Source: an uncultured Arthrobacter sp. (GTDB lineage Bacteria; Actinomycetota; Actinomycetes; Actinomycetales; Micrococcaceae). From it: DNA of 64,000 nt. Position 1 is the stretch's first letter, and every line of letters starts with the position of its first letter. The notes beneath the pieces are model-generated. The model did no database searches. It was given only the letters and a program-made list of their open reading frames with translations, and was not told where the DNA came from. The stretch is from positions 23,400 to 87,399 of the forward strand of contig NZ_CADCTE010000121.1 of assembly GCF_902805515.1 (NCBI RefSeq). Direction: 5' to 3'. The position numbers and the translations under genes are program-made. Shown piece after piece: positions 1 to 7,407 of this stretch.

Positions 1-233
1 AGCCCACCGACCGCCGCGTCGCTCCAGGCGGGCCCATCCACCAAGAGGACCGCTGTGAGTGCAGCCAGCCCGGCACACCCGGTGCCCAGTGCCCGCCCGG
101 GATCCCCTTCGCTCACACGGACGGATTCCTGCTCTCGGGGGAAGTGTTCACCACGGGCGCTCCGCCCGGCCCTCGATGCCGCCGCCTTGCTGATTTTTCC
201 GCCCATTGAATCTGCGCGGGACGGGGCCAACCG
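1..233. other. Left edge, no supported gene
   Basis: Two forward frames are open here. A GTG at position 55 could give a 60-residue peptide ending at 237 in a stop-start overlap with the next gene, but its composition is proline/serine/arginine-rich and I recognise no domain in it. The 3' end of a gene lying to the left is equally possible. I make no functional call. Confidence 0.3.
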
Positions 234-830
234 GTGACCCGCCGCCGCGTCACCCTGCTGGTGGTCCTTGTCGGCGTCCTCGCCCTTGCGGCGGCAGGCC
301 TGGTCTTCAAGCCGTGGCTGCTGTTCGTCGATACGCGCGTCAACGACACCATCCCGCAGGTCGCCCAGCCCCTCGGCTCCGGCGAGGCACTGCCCGGGCC
401 GGCTTCTGCCGCCCCCGAGCGGCCCGGCACCCCGGATGCCACCCGAAGCCCGGAACAAGCGAAGACCGCCGAAGCGCAGCCACGTCAACTCAGCGCCGGC
501 ACCTTCGTCAGCCACGAGCACCGAACGACGGGCGCGGTGAGCGTCATCGAGCAACCCGACGGCAGCCGTCTCCTGGCCATCACCGGCCTCGACACCACGA
601 CCGGTCCCGACGTCCACGTCTGGCTCAGCGCCGCGGACGTCGTCGAGGGGCGCGACGGCTGGTACACCGCAGGCGGTGCTGAATTCGTTGATCTGGGCCC
701 GATCAAGGGCAATCAGGGCGACCAGCTCTACAACATCCCGCCCGACGTCGACCTCTCCCGATATGTAGCCGTCGACCTGTGGTGCGTTCAGTTCGGCGTC
801 TCCTTCGGCGCAGCACAACTCCTGTCCTGA
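234..830 (+). CDS. Membrane-anchored DM13 domain protein
   Basis: The protein has 198 residues. An N-terminal hydrophobic segment (about residues 6-26) follows a short RRR stretch and looks like a signal anchor, so the rest should lie outside the membrane. A Pro/Ala-rich linker leads to a DM13 domain at about residues 85-198. Visible family features are the GTFVSHEH start, the GPDVHVWLS strand, the DLGPIKGNQGDQ turn and the single cysteine in DLWCVQFGVSFGAA near the end. DM13 is a cytochrome-like fold proposed to take part in extracytoplasmic redox or adhesion; its function in bacteria is not established. The start is GTG at 234. No neighbour gives a role. Confidence 0.8.
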   Translation: MTRRRVTLLVVLVGVLALAAAGLVFKPWLLFVDTRVNDTIPQVAQPLGSGEALPGPASAAPERPGTPDATRSPEQAKTAEAQPRQLSAGTFVSHEHRTTGAVSVIEQPDGSRLLAITGLDTTTGPDVHVWLSAADVVEGRDGWYTAGGAEFVDLGPIKGNQGDQLYNIPPDVDLSRYVAVDLWCVQFGVSFGAAQLLS

Positions 831-929
831 CGCCGCCGCCACCGCGAGTCCTGCGACGCCCGCTCCCGAGGGGCGAGCCGCCATCTGCCCGGCTCGGGGT
901 CCCTGGCCTGACTTCGGCGTCTCCTTCGG
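792..929. repeat. 17-nt direct repeat, TTCGGCGTCTCCTTCGG
   Basis: The 17-mer occurs at 792-808, inside the last codons of the DM13 gene (FGVSFG), and again at 913-929 in the intergenic region. The second copy may be a remnant of a duplicated DM13 tail. Confidence 0.6.
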
Positions 930-942
930 TTCCGCCCGCGGT

Positions 943-1485
943 TCAGGCCCCCGCCCGGCGGGCCCGGTAGGCCTTCACATGCGTCCGGTTGGCGCAGTTT
1001 CCGGTGTCGCAGAAGCGCTTTGACCGGTTGCGGCTGAGATCAAGGACCACGGCCGCGCAGTCCTCCGCGGCGCACGTGCGCAGCCGCTCGAGTTCGTGTC
1101 CGCGGATGACATCGGCGAGGGCCATCGCTGCCTCGGTGGCCATCCGGTCCGCGAGCGGCGCCTCCGGCCCCGTGGCGTGAAGATGCCAGTCCCAGTGGTC
1201 GTGGCGTACCAGCTGCGGCAGGGCGCCTGCCGCGCGGAGGATGCGGTTGACGCGCTCGACGGCCTCGTCCTCGGGGGCATGCCAGATGGCCTCGAGCTCG
1301 GTGCGGAGCGCGCGCACGTCGTCGAGCTCGGCCTGCGAGTGGGTGCGGGAGCCGGAGAACTGCTGGGCGGCAAGGAACGCGTCGAGGTCGGCCAGTGTGG
1401 AAAGCCCGTCCGGGTCCTCCGCTGCCGTGTTGATCAGCGCCGCAGCGGACACCAACGCAACTTCCGTGTCATAGGCGAAAGACAT
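943..1485 (-). CDS. CGNR zinc-finger transcriptional regulator
   Basis: A 180-residue protein with the ABATE-type N-terminal domain and a C-terminal CGNR-type zinc finger. The finger runs from RTCAAEDCAAVVLDLSRNR to FCDTGNCANRTHVKAYRAR, with four cysteines in place. The usual CGNR signature reads CANR here. The family are DNA-binding regulators. I chose ATG at 1485 because AGGAG lies five bases upstream; an upstream TTG at 1500 lacks this. It is divergent from the EamA exporter at 1596, which suggests that it controls that gene, but this is inference. Confidence 0.85.
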   Translation of the reverse strand: MSFAYDTEVALVSAAALINTAAEDPDGLSTLADLDAFLAAQQFSGSRTHSQAELDDVRALRTELEAIWHAPEDEAVERVNRILRAAGALPQLVRHDHWDWHLHATGPEAPLADRMATEAAMALADVIRGHELERLRTCAAEDCAAVVLDLSRNRSKRFCDTGNCANRTHVKAYRARRAGA

Positions 1486-1595
1486 CTTGACTCCTGACAA
1501 ATCGGCCCGCTAGTGTCACGACCATAACCATATTTTGGTCATTACACCATCGTAGGCGGGGACATCCCGCGGATCGTCACCTGAGGGGCAAGCGT
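1486..1595. promoter_or_regulatory. Divergent promoter region with a small inverted repeat
   Basis: The gap between the CGNR regulator and the EamA gene contains GACCA (1520-1524) and TGGTC (1536-1540), arms of an inverted repeat with an AT-rich spacer, in an otherwise GC-rich stretch. It is a plausible operator. I see no convincing -35/-10 pair. Confidence 0.4.
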
Positions 1596-2567
1596 ATGGC
1601 ACAGCGTCCACCGTCCGGCATCTGGGTGGCGCTGCTGTCCGCTGCAACCTTCGGGGTCTCCGGGCCGTTCGCCAAATCCCTGCTCGAGATCGGCTGGAGT
1701 CCGGGCGCGGCGGTCGGTGTGCGCATCGGCGGTGCTGCCCTGGTGCTCCTGGTGCCGGTGCTCCTCTCCCTGCGGGGGCGCTGGTCGACGCTGCGCGGCA
1801 ACGCCCTGACCCTGACCATCTACGGCGTCACGGCGATCGCTTTGTGCCAGCTCTTCTACTTCAACGCGGTCGCCCGGATGTCGGTCGGCGTGTCACTGCT
1901 GCTCGAATACCTGGCTCCGGTGCTGCTGGTGGGCTGGCTGTGGATCCGTTCGCGGCGGGCACCGCACCGGCTGACCGCCCTGGGCTCCGTCGTCGCCGTC
2001 CTCGGCCTGCTGCTGGTGCTCGACCTGGGCGCGGAGCAACGGCTTGACCCTGTCGGGGTGCTCTTCGGACTCGCTGCGGCGGTGTGCCTCGTCGTCTTCT
2101 TCCTGATGTCGGCCCGGGTGCAGGACTCCCTCCCGCCGCTGGTCATGGCCGGCGGCGGCATGGTGGCCGGGGCGCTCACCATCCTGGTCCTGGGGCTGAC
2201 CGGCCTGATGCCGTTCCACTTCGTGTTCACCGACGTGGTGCTGGCGGGCTGGGAGACGTCCTGGCTGGTGCCGGTGGCCGGGCTGGTGCTCATCTCCACG
2301 GTGGCCGCGTACGTCGCGGGCATCGTCGCCGCCCAGCGGCTTGGCTCCAAGGTGGCGTCCTTCGCGGCACTCACCGAAGTGGTCTTCGCCGTCCTTGCGG
2401 CCTGGCTGATCCTGGGCGAGCTCCCCGGGCTGATCCAGCTCGCCGGCGGCGCCCTGATCGTCGCCGGCGTGGTGTGCGTCCGGGTCGATGAACTGCGTGC
2501 CGCCGGAAGGGCGGCGCGCGATCCGCTCAACCAGCCGAATGTTGTGGAGCCGGTGCCGCGCGCCTGA
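1596..2567 (+). CDS. EamA-family (DMT superfamily) transporter
   Basis: A 323-residue integral membrane protein with about ten hydrophobic segments arranged as two EamA repeats, the usual DMT exporter layout. It starts with WVALLSAATFGVSGPFAKSLL, and the second half ends with FAALTEVVFAVLAAWLILGE, the conserved helix of this family. DMT proteins export amino acids and other small metabolites; the substrate cannot be told from the sequence. The C-terminal 30 residues are a hydrophilic tail. It is divergent from the CGNR regulator and convergent with the beta-propeller-like gene, whose reading frame stays open through the complementary strand. Confidence 0.92.
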   Translation: MAQRPPSGIWVALLSAATFGVSGPFAKSLLEIGWSPGAAVGVRIGGAALVLLVPVLLSLRGRWSTLRGNALTLTIYGVTAIALCQLFYFNAVARMSVGVSLLLEYLAPVLLVGWLWIRSRRAPHRLTALGSVVAVLGLLLVLDLGAEQRLDPVGVLFGLAAAVCLVVFFLMSARVQDSLPPLVMAGGGMVAGALTILVLGLTGLMPFHFVFTDVVLAGWETSWLVPVAGLVLISTVAAYVAGIVAAQRLGSKVASFAALTEVVFAVLAAWLILGELPGLIQLAGGALIVAGVVCVRVDELRAAGRAARDPLNQPNVVEPVPRA

Positions 2568-3785
2568 GCCCCCGTCGACGGGCACCACGGACCGGACCTG
2601 TTCCGAGGACCGGACCGACGGCCGGGCCGGCAGGGGGCCCGAAGGTCCGGCCGGAACCGGCGCAGGTCGGGCCGTCCGGTCCAAGCGATCGAGAGGCACC
2701 GGGTCGAAGGGCGCCGGTGAGTTGCCCGTCCACCGGTGAAGGCGCAGGAGGCTTCCGCTGCCCGCCGGGCCCGTGCGCGGCTCGGAGACGTAATAGTACC
2801 CGCCTCCGAGTGCCTCAAACCCGACGTCGGCGCGGAAATCCCAGCCGTTGATGCCCGAGGCGGGATCGCGGAGCCCGGAGCGGTGCAGCTGCAGCATCCG
2901 GCCGTGCTCCGGCCCGGCGCCCGTACCGAGCGGAGCCCGCACCGGCGGCACCGTCCCATCCACCATAAACAGGCGGTAGTTGGGAAAGCCGGCCTTGGCC
3001 CCCTGGTACACGCCGAGGAACCAGTGCCCGGTGTGCGGGTCGTACTTCAGGTTCTGCACCCCGAAGCGGGTGTTCCCGGTGCGGACAAAGAACTTGTCCT
3101 GGGGCCGGTCCGGTCCGTTCCGGTGGGGCCGGTCCTGCCGCAGCGTCCGCTCGTAGGCCCTCAACACCGCCGGGTCGTACTGCAGGAGCACCTGGTGGTC
3201 GTTGTCGTTTCGGCTGGTGTCCGAGTAGACGCCGTAGGCCACCATAAGCTGCCACGGGCCGCCGGGATCGCCCGGGGTGGGGCCGAAGGAGATGCCGTCG
3301 ATCCCGCTGCAGCCGTACCGGTGCGCCAGGTGCCGTCCGTCATCGGTCCGGACGACCGCCGTGAAATCGTCGACGACCTCCTTCAGGTACACGGCGGTGA
3401 CCACCCCGTCGGATTCCGCATCCATTCCCCGGCGGGTCACCCGGTCCACCTCGAAGACGGCCACATAGAAGGACGCCGCCGCCTTGTACTCGAGGGAGGC
3501 GTAGACCCGGCCGTCGTGCGGGTTGAAGGCCACGTCGCCCAGATGGCCCGTGAACCCCGTGACCGAACCGATGACGGTGCCGGACAGGTCGGTTTTCACC
3601 AGCAGGGTGGTGAAGGAGAAGTAGACGAAACCCTGGTCCTGGTCCACGGCGATGCCCTGGACGTGCCCGGCGCGCCACATCCCGCTGTCGATGCGCGGCG
3701 GGAGGTCCCGCCGGGGTGGCGGGGTCGACGGCGGCGCCGCGGCGGGGGCCGGCGGTCGGGACGGGGCGGTCAGGACAAGATTCAT
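2568..3785 (-). CDS. Beta-propeller-like protein of unknown function, 3' end unclear
   Basis: ATG at 3785 is preceded by AGGAG seven bases away. After a Pro/Ala-rich start the protein shows repeated strand-rich blocks resembling propeller blades, such as VQGIAVDQDQGFVYFSF, LGDVAFNPHDGRVYASL, VQNLKYDPHTGHWFLGVY and FEALGGGYYYVSEP. I cannot name a family. The recognisable part ends near 2700 at LLRLHRWTG. The frame has no stop until 1893, which would put more than 200 residues antisense to the solid EamA gene. A +1/-1 shift between about 2570 and 2740 would reach a stop at 2527. The left boundary given here is therefore only the limit of the non-overlapping region. A frameshift, a lost stop or a pseudogene are all possible. 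Confidence 0.6.
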
Positions 3786-3945
3786 CAGCGGTCTCCTAGG
3801 GGGGCGGGCTGGGTCTTTCCGCCGCGGCGGCGCTGCGGGGCGGGCACCTTCAGGGTTCCAGGCCGGGGCCAACCGGGCCGGACGGCGGCGCGACCCGGAG
3901 TTGAACAGCACGCCTCTTTTGGTCTGCAGGCAGATCGGTGCGGTG

Positions 3946-4764
3946 TCACCGCGCGGCCTTGGCCAGCTTGCGGAGCCCGCCCTTCGGCGGCACCCGCACC
4001 GGCTCGGGCCAGCGCGGCTGGAGGGAATCGCCGAGGGTGACCCGGCGGAGCTTCCGGTGCGCCAGCGGAAGAACCCAGTCATGCACCCACCGGCGCTGGG
4101 CGTACTCCCATTCCCGCAGCGTCCGCCGGGGTGCCGGGTCCCATTCCTTGGGCGTCAGCGAGTGCCGCACCCCCAGCAGGTCCAGCACCTGTGTGGCCAT
4201 GTATTTGTGTCCCGCCTTCGACATGTGGAGGCGGTCGGCCGCCCACATCCTCCGGTCGCGGTAGGCATCCATGGCCCAGAAGTCGACGAGGACCGCGCCA
4301 TGCCGGCTTGCGATGTCACGCACCCCGTCGTTGTAGGCGTGGTTGCGTTTCCGGAGCAGGCGCAGCGCCGGGGAGACCTCGACGTCGTACCCGGTGAAGA
4401 GCAGGAGCCGTGCCCCCGTCGCTGCCAGTGGGGCAACAAGCCGCTCGTAGGAAGAGAGGAGTTCGACGACGTTAGTCCCCGCATCCATAATGTCGTTTCC
4501 CCCGGCGTACAGCGTGATCAGGGTGGGTTCCATGGCCAGGGCGGGGCCGAGCTGTTCGGCGGCGATATGGCGCAGGCGTTTGCTGCGGATGGCGAGGTTC
4601 GCGTATTCCCATCCCGGCGCGGACTTCGCGAGCCGCTCGGCCACCCGGTCCGCCCACCCGCGGACGCCGTTGGGGAGGATTCTGCTCGGATCCCCCACCC
4701 CTTCGGTGAAGGAATCGCCAAGAGCGACATAGCGCCCCGGGAGACCCGGCGGCTGGAGGTGCAT
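3946..4764 (-). CDS. SGNH/GDSL-family hydrolase
   Basis: A 272-residue protein with the SGNH blocks in order: GDSFTEG near the N terminus (nucleophile Ser), GGND in the middle (block III) and DRLHMSKAGH (block V Asp and His). No signal peptide is seen, so it is probably cytoplasmic. The family hydrolyses acyl or acetyl esters; the substrate is unknown. The C-terminal 60 residues are basic and lie beyond the usual domain. ATG at 4764 places the gene 14 bases behind the UDP-glucose dehydrogenase gene on the same strand; the Shine-Dalgarno is weak, so translational coupling is likely. It could deacylate a glycan or glycolipid made by its two neighbours, but that is only context. Confidence 0.87.
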   Translation of the reverse strand: MHLQPPGLPGRYVALGDSFTEGVGDPSRILPNGVRGWADRVAERLAKSAPGWEYANLAIRSKRLRHIAAEQLGPALAMEPTLITLYAGGNDIMDAGTNVVELLSSYERLVAPLAATGARLLLFTGYDVEVSPALRLLRKRNHAYNDGVRDIASRHGAVLVDFWAMDAYRDRRMWAADRLHMSKAGHKYMATQVLDLLGVRHSLTPKEWDPAPRRTLREWEYAQRRWVHDWVLPLAHRKLRRVTLGDSLQPRWPEPVRVPPKGGLRKLAKAAR

Positions 4765-4778
4765 GTGCGGCCCCGGCC

Positions 4779-6137
4779 TCAGGGCCCCACGCCCGAGTGG
4801 GCCGCGTCGACGGTGGAGAGTCCGGCCTGCCGGCCGCGCCCGACACCCCGGTGGAACCACCCCGCAGACCGCCACGCGGCGGCGTCCAGCGCATTGCGTC
4901 CGTCCAGGACCGCGGACCGGTCCACCAGGGACGAGACCTCGCGCGGGTCGAGCGCGAGGTACTCGGCCCATTCGGTGAGCAGGACCGTCAGTTCGGCGCC
5001 GCGCAGCGCCGCCGCGGTGTCCGGCTCGAAGCGAAGCTCCGGGTAGCGGAACCACGGCTGGCCTGCTGCACGGGGATCCGTGACCGTGACCACCGCGCCG
5101 GAGCCGGCGAGTCGAAGGGCGACGTCGAGGGCAGGGGAGTCGCGGATGTCATCGGTGTCGGGCTTGAAGGCGGCTCCCAGGACCGTGATGCGGCGCCCGG
5201 CCAGCTGCCCGCCGCACATCTGGCGGGCCGTCTCGTGGATCCGGTGGCGGGTTTCAGTGTTCAGTGTGTCGACCAGGGCCAGCAGCCGCCCGAGGGAGCC
5301 GGCACCGGCATCCTCGGCCTGGGCCTGCAGGGAGCGGATGTCCTTCGGGAGACAGCCGCCGCCGAAGCCGGCGCCGGCCTGCAGGTACCTCGGACCGATC
5401 CGGGCATCGAGGCCGAGGGCCCGGGCCAGGTGGACGACGTCGCCTCCCGCGTTCTCGCACAGCTCGGCGATGCCGTTGAGGTAGGAAATCTTCAGGGCCA
5501 GGAACGCGTTGGCCGCCGACTTGGTGAGTTCGGCCGTCACGAGCCCGGTGATGAGACGGGGCACGCCGTCGTGGAGCAGGGGGGCATAGACCTCGTCGAG
5601 GACGCGGGCCACCCGCGCTCCCGCCGCGCCGTCGGGCACGCCGTAGACCAGCCGGTCCGGCTGCAGGGAGTCGGCGACCGCGGTGCCCTGGCGGAGGAAC
5701 TCGGGGTTCCACCCCAGGTCCGCCCCGGTTCCGGCGAGGAGGCGGGTGAGGATGGCGCCGGTCCCGGCGGGGACCGTCGACTTGCCCACCACGGTTGACC
5801 CCGGGCGCAGGTGGGCGGCGAGGTCCCGAACCGCCGAGGTGACGTAGCCTAGGTCGGCGCGCCGGGTTGTCTTCTCCTGGGGGGTGCCGACGCAGAGAAA
5901 GTGGACGTCGGCGCCGGCCGCGGCGGCGGGGTCCGTGGTGAAGTGCAGTGTTCCGTCCCGGAGTCCTCCCTGCAGCAGCGGCTCAAGCCCGGGTTCGTGG
6001 AAGGGGGCCGCCCCGGCCGCCAACTGCGCGGCCCGGGCCGGGTCGCTGTCGATGCCGGTGACGGTATGACCCAGCGAGGACAGTGCGGCGGCGTGCACGG
6101 CACCCAGGTAGCCGCATCCGATGACGGAGATCTTCAT
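4779..6137 (-). CDS. ugd: UDP-glucose 6-dehydrogenase
   Basis: A 452-residue enzyme that oxidises UDP-glucose to UDP-glucuronate with two NAD+. It has the N-terminal Rossmann motif GCGYLG (residues 8-12), the TVPAG segment, the central helix with KSAANAFLALKISYLNGIAELCE and the catalytic cysteine in GFGGGCLPKD (about Cys262). The C-terminal UDP-binding domain begins at GAAFKPDTDDIRDSPAL. The last 25 residues are a Gly/Arg-rich extension. It lies 15 bases downstream of the GT4 gene and upstream of the SGNH hydrolase, so the three probably form one operon that uses glucuronate in a surface glycan or glycolipid. Confidence 0.93.
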   Translation of the reverse strand: MKISVIGCGYLGAVHAAALSSLGHTVTGIDSDPARAAQLAAGAAPFHEPGLEPLLQGGLRDGTLHFTTDPAAAAGADVHFLCVGTPQEKTTRRADLGYVTSAVRDLAAHLRPGSTVVGKSTVPAGTGAILTRLLAGTGADLGWNPEFLRQGTAVADSLQPDRLVYGVPDGAAGARVARVLDEVYAPLLHDGVPRLITGLVTAELTKSAANAFLALKISYLNGIAELCENAGGDVVHLARALGLDARIGPRYLQAGAGFGGGCLPKDIRSLQAQAEDAGAGSLGRLLALVDTLNTETRHRIHETARQMCGGQLAGRRITVLGAAFKPDTDDIRDSPALDVALRLAGSGAVVTVTDPRAAGQPWFRYPELRFEPDTAAALRGAELTVLLTEWAEYLALDPREVSSLVDRSAVLDGRNALDAAAWRSAGWFHRGVGRGRQAGLSTVDAAHSGVGP

Positions 6138-6152
6138 GGTGTTTCCCCAAGC

Positions 6153-7280
6153 TCAGAGGTGAAGGAGGGCGTGATCGTTGATGGCTTCTTCGTAGTGCTG
6201 GACCAGCAGCTCGCACAGGACCGGCCAGGTGCGCCCCTGGACGCCCGCGAACGCAGCGGCGGAAAAGGCCGCGCGTTTCGCGTCGTCTCCGGCCAGGTCC
6301 TCCACGTGGCGCCGGAGGTCGGCGAGGTTGCCCGGTTCGTAGAGCCAGCCCGTGTGTGAGTTGTCGACCAGATCCACCGGGCCGCCCCGGGCCGTGGCGA
6401 CGACGGGGACGCCCGAGGCCATCGCTTCCTGGATGGTCTGGCAGAACGTCTCAAGCTCACCGGGGTGGACGAAGAGGTCGAGGCTGGCCATCACCGCGGC
6501 CAGCGCATCTCCGCCCAGGAACCCCAGGAACGCGGCGTCGGGAAGCATTGCCTCAAGGGCCGGCCGCTGCGGCCCGTCGCCGATGATGACGAGGCGGGTG
6601 TTGTCGATACCGGCCAGGGCCCTCAGGTCCTCCACCTGTTTCTCGGCGGCGAGCCGTCCCACGTAGCCGATAAGCAGGGTCCCGTCGGGTGCGATGCCGG
6701 CCCGCAGGGTGGTGCTGCGTCGAGAGGGGTGGAACCGGTGTGTGTCGACGCCGCGCCGCCACAGGCGGACCCTCGGAATGCCCCGGTCCTGCAGCTGGGC
6801 GACGGCGGGGCTCGATGGTGCGAGGGTTCGCGCGGCACCACCGTGGATGTTTTCGACCCGCTGCCAGGCCCAGTTCTCAAGGAACGGCACGCCGTACCTG
6901 GCCGCGTACCCGGGAATGTCGGTCTGGTAGACCGCGATGACCGGTAGTCCCAGCTGCTCGGCGGCACGGGCGGCCCGCCAGCCAAGTTCGAAGGGGGAGG
7001 CGAGGTGGACCAGGTCCGGAGCGAAGTCGGCGAGGATCCGACGGATTCGAGCGACGCCGCCGACCGCGATCCGCACGCTGGCGTACCGGGCCAAGGGAAC
7101 CGATGGAAGCAGCACGACCCGGGCGGCCGCCGGCACCGGCCCCGGAGGGCCGCCGGCGGAGGGCGCGATGACCAGGACCTCGTCACCGCGCAGGGCGAAA
7201 TGCTCGAGCATCTTCTGTACGGAGTGGGTGACCCCATTGACGGCGGGCAGGAATGTTTCGGCGACGACCACGATCCTCAC
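6153..7280 (-). CDS. GT4 glycosyltransferase, MgtA/PimB-like
   Basis: A 375-residue GT-B fold enzyme. The N-terminal acceptor domain begins MRIVVVAETFLPAVNGVTHSV and contains HLASPFELGWRA and VYQTDIPGYAARYG. The donor domain shows YVGRLAAEKQV, IIGDGPQ and the E(x7)E-type block ELETFCQTIQEAMASGVPVVA, where the glutamates bind the nucleotide sugar. The N terminus and the TDIPGYA block are typical of actinobacterial mannosyltransferases such as MgtA, which adds mannose from GDP-mannose to glucuronosyl diacylglycerol. The adjacent ugd gene makes the glucuronate donor, which fits that role. Other GT4 specificities remain possible. The start is GTG at 7280. Confidence 0.85.
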   Translation of the reverse strand: MRIVVVAETFLPAVNGVTHSVQKMLEHFALRGDEVLVIAPSAGGPPGPVPAAARVVLLPSVPLARYASVRIAVGGVARIRRILADFAPDLVHLASPFELGWRAARAAEQLGLPVIAVYQTDIPGYAARYGVPFLENWAWQRVENIHGGAARTLAPSSPAVAQLQDRGIPRVRLWRRGVDTHRFHPSRRSTTLRAGIAPDGTLLIGYVGRLAAEKQVEDLRALAGIDNTRLVIIGDGPQRPALEAMLPDAAFLGFLGGDALAAVMASLDLFVHPGELETFCQTIQEAMASGVPVVATARGGPVDLVDNSHTGWLYEPGNLADLRRHVEDLAGDDAKRAAFSAAAFAGVQGRTWPVLCELLVQHYEEAINDHALLHL

Positions 7281-7368
7281 CGGATCACCGTCGCACTCCT
7301 ACGGTGATGGTCCGGGTCCGGAAGGTGGCTGGTGGGGGAAGCTCCCGTGAATACCAGGAGCCGGCCGC

Positions 7369-7393
7369 GCACCCCGGCCGGCCGCCGGGGTGC
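7369..7393 (-). terminator. Hairpin downstream of copA
   Basis: GCACCCCGG (7369-7377) pairs with CCGGGGTGC (7385-7393) around a seven-base loop. It lies 15 bases after the copA stop and before the GT4 operon on the same strand. There is no clear T tract. Confidence 0.55.
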
Positions 7394-7407
7394 CCGCGGT
7401 CAGCGGT

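Noticed and set aside
55..237. 60-residue frame with a stop-start overlap to the DM13 gene
   Set aside because: The overlap is suggestive, but there is no Shine-Dalgarno that stands out, no domain, and the composition is that of chance high-GC coding.
1893..2567. Minus-strand open frame across the EamA gene
   Set aside because: It is the read-through of the propeller-like gene. The translated sequence is low-complexity (His/Gln/Asp/Gly-rich), typical of the antisense of a high-GC membrane-protein gene.
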